Part shown: in pieces, positions 18,199 to 26,095 of the stretch
Position numbering within the stretch: position 1 is the first letter of the stretch
How the letters are laid out: each line of letters opens with the position of its first letter
DNA from: Methylomarinum sp964397365
GTDB taxonomy: Bacteria > Pseudomonadota > Gammaproteobacteria > Methylococcales > Methylomonadaceae
Direction: 5' to 3'
NCBI GenBank assembly: GCA_964397365.1
Contig: CAYNIU010000008.1
Span: 1 to 42,005, forward strand
Length of the DNA: 42,005 nt
Program-made: the position numbers and the translations under genes
The notes under the pieces: generated by a model
The model's input: the letters and a program-made list of their open reading frames with translations, nothing else
Databases searched by the model: none
Told to the model about the DNA's origin: nothing

Positions 18199-19123
18199 TT
18201 ATTTTCTCCGCCACTCGCATAACCGCACTGCGAGACCTCGGATTTCGTTGCAATTCAGAACTTCCAGCGCGAATCGCCTTACCCATTTTTTTTAAACATC
18301 CCCGTTCAATATCTTTTTCCTGAACAGGGAACCGACCGGGGTTGTATTTCCGCCCGGATTCATACCTGATAAATCGCTTGACAATTCTGTCTTCCAGAGA
18401 ATGAAATGAAATCACTACCAGACGCCCACCTGAAGCCAATATCTCAACGGCCTGCTTCAATCCCTCTTCCACTTCTGCAAGCTCACGATTTATTTCAATT
18501 CTTATCGCTTGAAACGAACGTGTTGCAGGATGTTTATGTTTTTCCCTAAAGGGTACGGCTTCTTCAATCAGTTTTGCCAGCTGCCGGGTGCTTTTCAGCA
18601 CTTCCTGCTGTCTACGCTCAACTACTGCCCGCGCTATTCTTCTGGAAAAACGCTCTTCCCCATATTTAAACAACACCCTGACCAGCTCTTTTTCATCAAC
18701 CTGTCGCAACCATTCAGCCGCTGTCAGATCAGCATTAGCATCCATTCGCATATCTAAAGGGCCATCCTTTAAAAAGCTAAACCCCCGTCCTGGATTATCA
18801 AGTTGCGGCGAGGAAACCCCCAAATCCATCAAAATTCCATCAACTTTGCCCTGATACCCATATCGAATAACCACATCCGCCAGTTCAGAAAAACAGCCAT
18901 AATGCAAACTAAAACGATCATCCAACATCATGTTTTGAGCAACGCTGGAATTAATCGCTTCAGGATCTCTGTCAAAAGCCAATAACCTGCCGTTCCTACC
19001 CAATTTGTCTAAAATTCCGCGACTATGACCGCCACGCCCAAAAGTGCAATCCACATATAATCCATCGGCTTTAATATTCAGGGCTTGCAATGACTCATCA
19101 TATAAAACCGGCAAATGTTCCAT
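18185..19123 (-). CDS. rsmH: 16S rRNA (cytosine-1402-N4)-methyltransferase (RsmH/MraW)
   Basis: RsmH methylates N4 of C1402 in 16S rRNA in the decoding centre, using S-adenosylmethionine. The protein has 312 residues. It begins MEHLPVLYDESLQAL. The SAM site is GLYVDCTFGRGGHSRGIL, followed by LLAFDRDPEAI. Further motifs are DGILMDLGVSSPQLDNPGRG, RSFQAIRIEINRELAEVEEG and LVVISFHSLEDRIVKRFI. RsmI, encoded at 25.0-25.9 kb, methylates the 2'-O of the same nucleotide, so both C1402 enzymes are in this window. Confidence 0.97.
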   Translation of the reverse strand: MEHLPVLYDESLQALNIKADGLYVDCTFGRGGHSRGILDKLGRNGRLLAFDRDPEAINSSVAQNMMLDDRFSLHYGCFSELADVVIRYGYQGKVDGILMDLGVSSPQLDNPGRGFSFLKDGPLDMRMDANADLTAAEWLRQVDEKELVRVLFKYGEERFSRRIARAVVERRQQEVLKSTRQLAKLIEEAVPFREKHKHPATRSFQAIRIEINRELAEVEEGLKQAVEILASGGRLVVISFHSLEDRIVKRFIRYESGRKYNPGRFPVQEKDIERGCLKKMGKAIRAGSSELQRNPRSRSAVMRVAEKINVGK

Positions 19124-19135
19124 AACACCCCCAGC

Positions 19136-19603
19136 TTAAAACGACAATGAACCCAGCTCATCCAATCCATCATCATCATTCTCATCCAGCCATTCATTTT
19201 CTTTGGCCTGCCAGGCCGCTTCGTTCCAGATTTCAAATTTATTCAATTGCCCTACCAATACAATATGCTTTTCCATTTCAGCAAAATTTCTCAACTTTTC
19301 CGGCAATAACAGTCTTCCCTGATTATCCACGTCACATTCAGAGGCGTTGCCAATAACAAACCGACGTAACTTTCCGGCCATCTTATTCAATGTAGGTAGC
19401 TTACTGATAGTAAGCTCCAGGCGCTCCCATTCTGGTAATGGGTATAACCACAAACAACCGGCTTCACCAACACACTTTTCATTAACCGCCACTGTCACCA
19501 CCATTTGCCGCTCACAACATTCCTGCAACTCCGCCCGATAACGGGTAGGAACTGTTATTCGCCCTTTTGCATCCAGATTGATTGTGCTTATTCCACGAAA
19601 CAA
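19136..19603 (-). CDS. mraZ: transcriptional regulator MraZ
   Basis: MraZ is a ring-shaped AbrB-like DNA-binding protein that represses its own dcw promoter. I place the start at the TTG at 19603, giving 155 residues beginning FRGISTINLDAKGRITVPTR, which matches the E. coli start (FRG...NLDSKGR). A GGGG element sits about 6 bases upstream. A longer frame from 19654 would run through the operator repeats and is therefore unlikely. Two MraZ domains are visible; the second has GNASECDVDNQGRLLLPEKL. The acidic C-terminus (DENDDDGLDEL) is variable. The rsmH ATG lies 12 bases downstream. Confidence 0.94.
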   Translation of the reverse strand: MFRGISTINLDAKGRITVPTRYRAELQECCERQMVVTVAVNEKCVGEAGCLWLYPLPEWERLELTISKLPTLNKMAGKLRRFVIGNASECDVDNQGRLLLPEKLRNFAEMEKHIVLVGQLNKFEIWNEAAWQAKENEWLDENDDDGLDELGSLSF

Positions 19604-19630
19604 GAATAACCCCGATTGACCATCAAAACT

Positions 19631-19665
19631 CCATTTTTTTCCACTTTCCCCCACTTTTTATCCAC
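19631..19665 (-). promoter_or_regulatory. MraZ operator array (four direct repeats)
   Basis: On the minus strand GTGG, GTGG, GTGG and ATGG recur with a 10-11 base period. On the plus strand the corresponding CCA(C/T) units start at 19631, 19641, 19651 and 19662. MraZ is known to bind TGG-type repeats at this spacing. The array begins at the -10 box and runs through the expected transcription start into the mraZ leader, so bound MraZ would block the polymerase. Confidence 0.8.
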
Positions 19666-19692
19666 TATAGTTTTCAATTTGCCTTTAGTCAA
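19664..19692 (-). promoter_or_regulatory. dcw cluster promoter (Pmra)
   Basis: TTGACT (minus strand, 19692-19687) and TATAGT (19669-19664) are separated by exactly 17 bases, a strong sigma70 match. It drives mraZ and probably much of the division and cell-wall cluster. The MraZ repeats overlap the -10 element, and an inverted repeat overlaps the -35 element. Confidence 0.75.
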
Positions 19693-19702
19693 GATTGACT
19701 AA
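19685..19702. repeat. 8-base inverted repeat overlapping the Pmra -35 box
   Basis: TTAGTCAA-GA-TTGACTAA on the plus strand is a perfect 8-base inverted repeat with a 2-base centre. It contains the -35 hexamer of the mraZ promoter. It could be an operator for a second dimeric regulator, or chance. Confidence 0.45.
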
Positions 19703-20159
19703 GCATTAACTTCTTTCTTTTTCTACAATGACTTACATACACTATTCACAGCGCCTGAATCATTGCAAATTAACAACAACAAAAAGTTTTCCCTATCAAA
19801 AAGTTAATTAGATTTATTAATACTGATTATGACAAAAAACAACAGTCGAACAGAATGATGCAAAATAATTTTTTCTCAAATCAACATCATTTCAAATAGG
19901 CTCTGTTGCCGCTTCGTTATAACATATTAAAATACCAATACACTTCACCCTAAATTTTCTTTAAATCAATATAAATCAATAGGCTATAGATATAACAACA
20001 CAATCAGTCTTGAAATAGCAGACACCTCTATTTTCCGACTTGAACATCCCCATAAATCCTATAAAAAACTTTCAGCGAGCTTTACAAACAAGCTATTATT
20101 TACAAAATCAATTAAAGCCTATTATCATTTTCAACCGACTTACTGATGGAATCGCGCCA
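19703..20159. other. AT-rich divergent intergenic region between mraZ and the barrel/PBP/kinase module
   Basis: No gene is supported. The region must hold the promoter of the plus-strand module. The best candidate is TTGCCG (19906-19911) and TAAAAT (19928-19933) with a 16-base spacer, which is weak and would leave a leader of about 220 bases. A reading frame extending the barrel gene up to a TTG at 20040 has no signal-peptide logic and is not used. Confidence 0.4.
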
Positions 20160-21182
20160 TTGAACAAAACCAACCGAATAAAGGCCTATATTTTTCTATC
20201 CTTTATATTCCCCCATTTTTCTCATGCCGACTATACCATTGGAGATGGATATGAAATAGGGAAGTTGTTCTTGTCAGGTTACAGTGAAATGGCATGGGAA
20301 TCTGCAAACGGCTCACCTCAAACATTAGCTCTTGATGATTTGAGTCTATTTGCTTCAGCTTCAATTAATTCTTCTATCAATCCTTTTATTGAAGTTGAAA
20401 TTGCCAGCGCAACACTATGGGAAGAAAGTAAAGGAATAGACTTTCAGGGCTCTCGCCTGGTATTGGAACGACTTTATAACGACATTCATTTCACCGAAGA
20501 AGTTAATGTTAGATTAGGAAAATTTCTTGCCCCGGTGGGTGAATGGAACCGTATTCATGCGGCGCCACTGGTCTGGACGACTAATCGGCCAGTAACCACT
20601 CGTTTTTCCTTTTCAGAGTCAATTTCCGGTATCAATATTCAATATACTCAGCATAACAACAACACCTACCAGATTTATTTTCAGCCCGGAACAGAATGGT
20701 TAGTCAAACCAACGATAAAAAACAGACCTCGAAAATACAACAAAGTATTTGGAATCAACTTCGATAAATATTTTGGATTGAATAGCAAGTTAGGTTTGGC
20801 TATTCAACACGCCCGAGTCATAGGAAATGGTGATACCCAATGGGTGTTCAGCCTGGATGGTCAATGGCAAAGTAAACTTATAGATTTGGAATTTCAATCG
20901 ACCTATACATCAATTGATTTCAATCATTCAACAAGCCAAAAAGTCAACGAATGGGGTGGATACCTTCAAGGAGTATGGCATCTTAATGAGCAATGGCATA
21001 TCGTACTTCGTCCCGAGTATTTTCAAGCACGAACCAAAGAGTCACAAAGTAGCCTGTTATATGGACTCGTTTATCGGCCTCAACCCGCTTTATCCCTAAA
21101 ACTGGAATACATGGATATCAACCGGCAACAATCATTTGGATTTTCGCAAGGTTGGTTTGCCTCATTAGCAGTGTTGTTTTGA
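20160..21182 (+). CDS. outer-membrane beta-barrel, porin-like, first gene of the sensory module
   Basis: I do not recognise a named family. I chose the TTG at 20160 because it gives a normal signal peptide, MNKTNRIKAYIFLSFIFPHF then SHA before DYTIGDGYE. A longer frame from 20040 puts 40 odd residues ahead of it. The mature part (about 317 residues) shows alternating polar and aromatic strands, such as LFLSGYSEMAWE, VNVRLGKFLAPVGEWNR and LKLEYMDINRQ. It ends in Phe (ASLAVLF), as BAM-assembled barrels do. NVRLGKFLAPVGEWN recalls phosphate-selective (OprO/OprP) or DUF-type porins. The stop is 2 bases before the start of the PstS-like gene, so it is in the same operon as the kinase and regulator. 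A role in ligand passage is inference. Confidence 0.75.
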   Translation: MNKTNRIKAYIFLSFIFPHFSHADYTIGDGYEIGKLFLSGYSEMAWESANGSPQTLALDDLSLFASASINSSINPFIEVEIASATLWEESKGIDFQGSRLVLERLYNDIHFTEEVNVRLGKFLAPVGEWNRIHAAPLVWTTNRPVTTRFSFSESISGINIQYTQHNNNTYQIYFQPGTEWLVKPTIKNRPRKYNKVFGINFDKYFGLNSKLGLAIQHARVIGNGDTQWVFSLDGQWQSKLIDLEFQSTYTSIDFNHSTSQKVNEWGGYLQGVWHLNEQWHIVLRPEYFQARTKESQSSLLYGLVYRPQPALSLKLEYMDINRQQSFGFSQGWFASLAVLF

Positions 21183-21184
21183 AC

Positions 21185-21604
21185 ATGAAAATTCATTATC
21201 TAATAATTTTTATGCTGCTGAATATTCCTGCTGTACATGCTGATTTTTTAGTAATTGGACACCCTGACATCAACAAATCCTTGATAAAAATATCAGAATT
21301 GGCCGATATTTATATGAAAAAACACTCCACTTTGGCCAATGGAACTCCGATCATCCCTGTTAACCGTTCAGCTAACTCAGCTCTACGCAGACAATTTGAA
21401 TCAAAAGTGATAAAAATGTCAACTCGCGAAATAAAAACATATTGGCTTAAATTACGATTCAAAGGAATCAGACCTCCAGTTGTCATAAGCTCATCCGAGG
21501 CAGCTATTTTGTTTGTAAAACGTGTTGCTGGCGCCATCACTTATATCGACACTTCACAAACACCAAACGGTGTTAAGATACTGATGAAGATAAAGCATAA
21601 ATGA
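21185..21604 (+). CDS. small PstS-like periplasmic substrate-binding protein
   Basis: A 139-residue secreted protein with the signal peptide MKIHYLIIFMLLNIPAVHA. The mature part fits the short 'phosphate ABC transporter substrate-binding-like' group (PBP-like). It has ISELADIYMKKHSTLANGTP, then IIPVNRSANSALRRQFE, a KTYWLKLRFKGIRPP segment, and GAITYIDTSQTPNGVKIL at the end. These proteins are half the size of true PstS and usually lack transporter genes nearby; none is here. The start is the ATG at 21185, and the stop overlaps the kinase start (ATGA). The tight coupling suggests that it presents a ligand to the kinase or works with the barrel. The ligand is unknown; phosphate should not be assumed. 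Confidence 0.8.
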   Translation: MKIHYLIIFMLLNIPAVHADFLVIGHPDINKSLIKISELADIYMKKHSTLANGTPIIPVNRSANSALRRQFESKVIKMSTREIKTYWLKLRFKGIRPPVVISSSEAAILFVKRVAGAITYIDTSQTPNGVKILMKIKHK

Positions 21605-23586
21605 TTGTTTTTAAAAGAAATTCACACAAATCTTTACTACACCAACTATTGATTCCGCTGGTCTTAAGCTTTGTATTACTGGTTCTGCTAATGACAGGCC
21701 TGGTTTTTGTCGAGATGAAAACTGACCTGGAACATTCCATTAAAAAGCAACTGCTCAGTAATACAGAAACAATCAAAACACAACTAAAAACCATTTTCCA
21801 TTATCACATTCTGAACACATCAGCCTGGGCAAAACTGGAAATAATGGATGACATCATAACTGAAGATATAGACGGCCAAATTAATCGCTCATTACAGGAA
21901 CTGAAATCCAACTATCACTTGCCCGGTGATATATTGGTTTTTGATCATCAACGACAATTAATATCATCCAGTAACAACAAACTTTATTACCAGACCGATA
22001 CCATCACTCCGCCCAATGTTTGGTTTCAGCTGGATAAAGACCATACCTTATTCATTGGCAAACATATAAATCCTTACACCCACCAAGAAGCGATTACTTT
22101 TATTCATCGCATTACTGCCAGTTTTGACAGTCAACGCGACCTTGGCTTTATTGTCTTGACCCATCCCTGGTCCAGCATCGAAAATATAGTATTGCCTAAA
22201 CAAATTCAAAGCATTCTAATAGATCAAACAGGATATGTACTAGCTAGTAATGTAAAGGAATTATCCATTAACGAATTCATCATCTCATCTCTTCAAACGA
22301 ACAGAACTAAGCTTACAAACACCGATTTTTTATTTGAAGCCACTCAATTAACCCATGTACTAGATATTCCCATCAACTGGCAGATAGTTTCATTAGAAAA
22401 GCATGAAAAAGCATTACAACCGGTATGGCGGCTAGGAATAAAAATCACTATTGCAGCCCTGACACTAACGCTTATGATAAGCTGCTTTATTGTTTGGCAA
22501 ATTCAGCGGGTCGTTGCCCCTATCCAAAAAGTCACCCAAACTGTCCTAGAGATTGCACAATCCTCAGACTTATCTAAAAGAGTAGCAATAACCGATCATA
22601 ATGAGACAGGAATTTTAGCGGACAGCTTTAACCTTATGGCTGAAAAACTTGCTGAAACAATGACTGAAAAAGATCATTATTCTACCCGTCTAACTGAGTT
22701 GAACAAAACTTTAGAACAACAAGTTACTGATCGCACCAAGGCTTATAGCGTGGCCAATGAACAACTACAATCAACCATCAAACAATTACAACAGGCACAA
22801 ACTCAATTAATACAATCCGAAAAGATGGCTTCCTTAGGTCAATTAGTTGCCGGCATTGCTCATGAAATCAACAACCCTCTTGGCTCAATTAATGCCAATA
22901 TTCCCATTCTTACTGAATATACCCATGACTTGTTTGCAGTCCTCGATAATATTCAAGATTCACCAATAATGGCTAAACCGTTACAAGAAATTGATTATTC
23001 ATTTATTCAGGAAGATACGCCGAAGCTACTTGACAGCATGAAAAATGCAGCATCACGCATGAAAGAAATCATCTTGTCATTACGAAATTTCTCCAGGCTC
23101 GATCAGGCCGAGGTTCAAGATATCCTATTGGAAGATGCCATAGATACAACACTGGCATTATTATCACATCGTCTGAAAAATCGCATTACTGTGATAAAAC
23201 ATTATCAGCTTAATCAACTCGTCCCCTGTTATGCTGGTTTAATTAATCAGGTTTTGATGAATTTGCTTGCCAATGCGGAGCAGGCCATCGAAGATGAGGG
23301 GCAAATCATCATTGAAACAAAACAGCAGAATAATTATGCCTTAATCAGCATCCAAGATACAGGAACCGGCATGGATTCTGACACAATGAACAAAATTTTT
23401 GATCCTTTCTTTACCACAAAACCTGTCGGCGAAGGCACAGGTATGGGGCTATCCATCTCTTACGGTATTATTGAAAAACACAATGGCTCAATAAAGGTAA
23501 GCAGCAAACCTAATGCCGGCACCGTGTTTACTATTCATTTACCCATGACATTCAAGCAACAAAAGGAGTTTATTAAAAATGGCTGA
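21601..23586 (+). CDS. membrane sensor histidine kinase
   Basis: A 661-residue inner-membrane kinase. One span lies at about 13-37, then a large periplasmic domain of about 240 residues (Cache-like by size and position, not proven), and a second span at about 279-300. A HAMP domain follows (VVAPIQKVTQTVLEIAQSSD and on), then a coiled coil at about 355-410. The HisKA box is MASLGQLVAGIAHEINNPLG with the phospho-acceptor His at 421. The ATPase domain shows the N box NQVLMNLLANAEQAI, the D box DTGTGMD, the F box FDPFFTTKPVGEGTGMGLS and the last G box. All catalytic elements are present. It overlaps both neighbours and is clearly paired with the HD-GYP regulator. The NtrB-like HisKA type differs from the RpfC-type hybrid kinases that usually partner RpfG. 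Confidence 0.93.
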   Translation: MIVFKRNSHKSLLHQLLIPLVLSFVLLVLLMTGLVFVEMKTDLEHSIKKQLLSNTETIKTQLKTIFHYHILNTSAWAKLEIMDDIITEDIDGQINRSLQELKSNYHLPGDILVFDHQRQLISSSNNKLYYQTDTITPPNVWFQLDKDHTLFIGKHINPYTHQEAITFIHRITASFDSQRDLGFIVLTHPWSSIENIVLPKQIQSILIDQTGYVLASNVKELSINEFIISSLQTNRTKLTNTDFLFEATQLTHVLDIPINWQIVSLEKHEKALQPVWRLGIKITIAALTLTLMISCFIVWQIQRVVAPIQKVTQTVLEIAQSSDLSKRVAITDHNETGILADSFNLMAEKLAETMTEKDHYSTRLTELNKTLEQQVTDRTKAYSVANEQLQSTIKQLQQAQTQLIQSEKMASLGQLVAGIAHEINNPLGSINANIPILTEYTHDLFAVLDNIQDSPIMAKPLQEIDYSFIQEDTPKLLDSMKNAASRMKEIILSLRNFSRLDQAEVQDILLEDAIDTTLALLSHRLKNRITVIKHYQLNQLVPCYAGLINQVLMNLLANAEQAIEDEGQIIIETKQQNNYALISIQDTGTGMDSDTMNKIFDPFFTTKPVGEGTGMGLSISYGIIEKHNGSIKVSSKPNAGTVFTIHLPMTFKQQKEFIKNG

Positions 23587-24580
23587 ACCGTATACATTAC
23601 TGTTTATTGATGATGAACAGGACATACTCGATAGCCTGTATCGCAGTTTTCGGAAAGGCTACAACATCATCCGTTGTAACTCGGGGAAAGAAGCTATTAA
23701 CACTCTTAACAGTACCGCTATTGATTTAATTATTTGCGATCAAAGGATGCCCGAACTGTCAGGAACAGAAGTATTGGCACATGCCTATCAAACCCAACCA
23801 GAAGCTATCCGCATTTTATTGACTGGTTATAGCGATATTGATTCATTAGTGGAATGCGTTAATCAAGCCCAGATATACAAATATATATCCAAACCCTGGG
23901 AGCCTGAAGCTCTACGCATGACAGTCACCCGGGCATTAGAGAGTTTACACCTTAATAGACAACTGAAAACTACACAGAAGGCTCTTGAAGATGCCTATTT
24001 TCACGCTGTGACCATGCTGGCTGTAGCCTGCGAAGGCAAAGACGAGACCACAGGCAATCATGTCCTTCGGGTTCAGCATTTTACTGAAGCTTTGGCAAAA
24101 ACATTGAATATTGCAGATGATGAAGCGGTTCAAATGGGCATCATGAGCATCCTCCATGACGTAGGAAAAATCTATATCCCTGATGCCATTCTGAAAAAAC
24201 CCGGAAAATTAACTGAAGAAGAATGGCTCGAAATGAAACGCCATACCGAATATGGCGCCAAGATACTCGGTGAACATCCCTATTTTACCATTGCAAAAGA
24301 TATTGCGGTCGGACATCATGAAAACTTTGACGGTAGCGGCTATCCTGCCGGCCTCAAGGGTCATGATATTCCTTTATCAGCCCGGATAACCAAAGTCGCA
24401 GATACTTTTGATGCTCTCACTACGGTTCGCCCCTACAAACAAGCCTGGAGTATTGCTCAGGCGTTAGAGTGGATGCGTGAAAATTCAGGAACTCTGTTTG
24501 ATCCAAATGCTATCAATGCGCTACTCCACCTTGCTGAACACGGCGAACTTCAGAAAATCATAGACGAACTCCACGATTAA
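23579..24580 (+). CDS. HD-GYP response regulator, predicted c-di-GMP phosphodiesterase
   Basis: A 333-residue cytoplasmic response regulator of RpfG type. The receiver domain shows LLFIDDEQD with acidic residues 11 and 12, the phospho-acceptor Asp54 in IICDQRMPELSG, and the switch Lys in YISKPWEPEAL. The HD-GYP domain follows: DETTGNHVLRVQHFTEAL, HDVGK with His193-Asp194, KRHTEYGAKIL, and HHENFDGSGYPAGLKGHDIP with His246-His247 and Gly254-Tyr-Pro256. All metal-binding residues I can identify are kept, so it should hydrolyse c-di-GMP. The start overlaps the kinase stop by 8 bases and AAGGAG lies upstream. It ends 45 bases before the end of the convergent rnpB. Confidence 0.93.
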   Translation: MAEPYTLLFIDDEQDILDSLYRSFRKGYNIIRCNSGKEAINTLNSTAIDLIICDQRMPELSGTEVLAHAYQTQPEAIRILLTGYSDIDSLVECVNQAQIYKYISKPWEPEALRMTVTRALESLHLNRQLKTTQKALEDAYFHAVTMLAVACEGKDETTGNHVLRVQHFTEALAKTLNIADDEAVQMGIMSILHDVGKIYIPDAILKKPGKLTEEEWLEMKRHTEYGAKILGEHPYFTIAKDIAVGHHENFDGSGYPAGLKGHDIPLSARITKVADTFDALTTVRPYKQAWSIAQALEWMRENSGTLFDPNAINALLHLAEHGELQKIIDELHD

Positions 24581-24624
24581 AACAGTGCAAACATTAATAT
24601 GATAACCTAAAGAAAATAGAAAAC

Positions 24625-24987
24625 GAGTTGGCCTGTAAGCCGGGTTCTGTCGTGAACAGCCATTCATCTGGGCTGCAAGTCGCCCTGCAGCTCAAGCAAT
24701 CTACCCAGGAACCGCACGGGCCGTGCGTAAGCTCCTCTATTTGATCTTGCTCCGGGTGGGGTTTACCCTGCCACTGCTGTTACCAGCAGCGCGGTGCGCT
24801 CTTACCGACACCTTTTCACCCTTACCCCTTACCTAGAATCTTTAGATTGTAGGTGAGAGGCGGTATATTTTCTGCGGCACTTTCCGTAGACTCACGTCCC
24901 CCAGGCGTTACCTGGCACCCTGCCCTGTGGAGCCCGGACTTTCCTCCGTTTTATTGCGCAATAAAACAGCGACTGTTCGGCCAACTC
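24625..24987 (-). ncRNA. rnpB: RNase P RNA (class A)
   Basis: The catalytic RNA of RNase P, which matures tRNA 5' ends. The ends pair as GAGTTGGCC with GGCCAACTC (P1). The 5' conserved core GGAGGAAAGTCCGGGCTCC is present just after the P3 region, whose arms are TTTTATTGCG/CGCAATAAAA. The 3' part includes the conserved ACAGAACCCGGCTTACAGG stretch close to the end. Length is about 363 nt, typical of gammaproteobacteria. The P1 helix is followed on the minus strand by GTTTTCTATTTTC, which could serve as a terminator. Its neighbours fit the Pseudomonas-type order except for the module inserted between it and mraZ. Confidence 0.97.
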
Positions 24988-25000
24988 AGCAGCGATTATA
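24988..25000 (-). promoter_or_regulatory. rnpB promoter -10 region
   Basis: TATAAT at 25000-24995 (minus strand) lies 7 bases before the first G of RNase P RNA at 24987. No good -35 hexamer is seen at 16-18 bases, although GGGG directly precedes the -10. The promoter sits in the 20 bases between rsmI and rnpB or partly inside the rsmI 3' end. Confidence 0.6.
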
Positions 25001-25020
25001 CCCCATAAATTTTTCTTAAC

Positions 25021-25866
25021 TTAGGTTTTTTCCATGTCCAAAGCCGCCTGATACAGTATTTTTTTTCGTTGTCCGGTAATTTTCACCGCTAAAGCCACAG
25101 CCGTTTTAATGGAACATTCCGTCAATAATATCGTCAGAACTGCTTTTTCATCTTCACTGATACTTTGTTTGCTATCTACCGTGGCCGTAGCCCCATCCAC
25201 AATAACAACAAACTCACCTTTACGCATATTAGCATCATTTTTCACCCGTTCAACGATATTTGCCAGCCTATCTTTAACGACAGTTTCATGCAGCTTGGTC
25301 AATTCCCTGGCTACCACAATTTCCCTACCAGCTGGAAATATCTCAAGCATATCCTCCAAGGCACCCTGGATTCTATGGCAGGACTCGTAAAACACCCAGG
25401 TTGATTCATCCACTAACTTTTCTTTAAAAAAAGTTTTTCTAGCCGATTTTGTTCGCGGCAAAAAACCTTCAAAAGTAAACCGTGTTACCGGCAAGCCAGA
25501 TACGGACAAGGCGGCAATCAAGGCGCAAGCGCCTGGCACTGGCGAAACCTCCATCCCCTGCTCTCTAGCCAATCTGACCAAAGGCATACCCGGATCACTT
25601 AATAAAGGCGTACCAGCATCTGAAACCAGCGCTATCGAAAGTCCTTGCTGCATTTTTTCAACAAGCCCTGGAGCTACTTTTTCTTCATTATGCTGGTGCA
25701 AGGAAAGTACACGGCAGGAAATACCATAATGCTGCAACAACATTCTGACATGCCGGGTATCTTCAGCCGCAACCAGATCAACCTGCTGTAAAATTTCCAC
25801 AGCCCTACTGCTAAAATCTGCTAAATTACCTATAGGTGTCGCAACAACATATAATTTACCCGACAT
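25021..25866 (-). CDS. rsmI: 16S rRNA (cytidine-1402-2'-O)-methyltransferase (RsmI)
   Basis: RsmI methylates the ribose of C1402 of 16S rRNA. The protein has 281 residues, near the E. coli length of 286. It starts MSGKLYVVATPIGNLADFSS, the classic start of this SAM-dependent tetrapyrrole-methylase-fold family. Further motifs are VAAEDTRHVRMLLQHYGI, LVSDAGTPLLSDPG, VSPVPGACALIAALSVSGLP and FEGFLPRTKSARK. It is divergent from lpoA, as in E. coli and Pseudomonas, and lies directly upstream of rnpB on the same strand. Confidence 0.97.
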   Translation of the reverse strand: MSGKLYVVATPIGNLADFSSRAVEILQQVDLVAAEDTRHVRMLLQHYGISCRVLSLHQHNEEKVAPGLVEKMQQGLSIALVSDAGTPLLSDPGMPLVRLAREQGMEVSPVPGACALIAALSVSGLPVTRFTFEGFLPRTKSARKTFFKEKLVDESTWVFYESCHRIQGALEDMLEIFPAGREIVVARELTKLHETVVKDRLANIVERVKNDANMRKGEFVVIVDGATATVDSKQSISEDEKAVLTILLTECSIKTAVALAVKITGQRKKILYQAALDMEKT

Positions 25867-25928
25867 TGACTATCTGATCCCCTTGTCTGATTGTAACTTT
25901 ATCAGTGTATTTAAATGAACAGTAAGCC

Positions 25929-26036
25929 TTTAATATCAGTCGCTTGTGGAATAAAATCTGTGACATGAATGCCACATCCAAACCTATTATATGCACGTAT
26001 TCCCGGCATCTTCTGGAATAATTGACTGATATTAAA
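25929..26036. repeat. 13-base perfect inverted repeat in the rsmI-lpoA divergent region
   Basis: TTTAATATCAGTC at 25929-25941 and its exact reverse complement GACTGATATTAAA at 26024-26036 flank an 82-base core. The pair could be a regulatory loop, paired operators for one protein, or the ends of a decayed small mobile element. I found no matching target duplication. Confidence 0.6.
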
Positions 26037-26095
26037 TACTTATTTTCGCTGAACAGTTATGTTTGATTTTACTAAAATGAAGGTTTAAGCACTTT

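Noticed and set aside
19604..19654. Longer mraZ start at 19654
   Set aside because: It would read through the MraZ operator repeats and add residues not found in the family.
19899..19909. GGCTCTGTTGC, which resembles the end of IS6-family (IS26-like) elements
   Set aside because: Only 11 bases match, there is no second end and no transposase nearby; probably chance.
20040..20159. Upstream extension of the barrel gene to a TTG at 20040
   Set aside because: It would put 40 residues before a good signal peptide that starts at the TTG at 20160.
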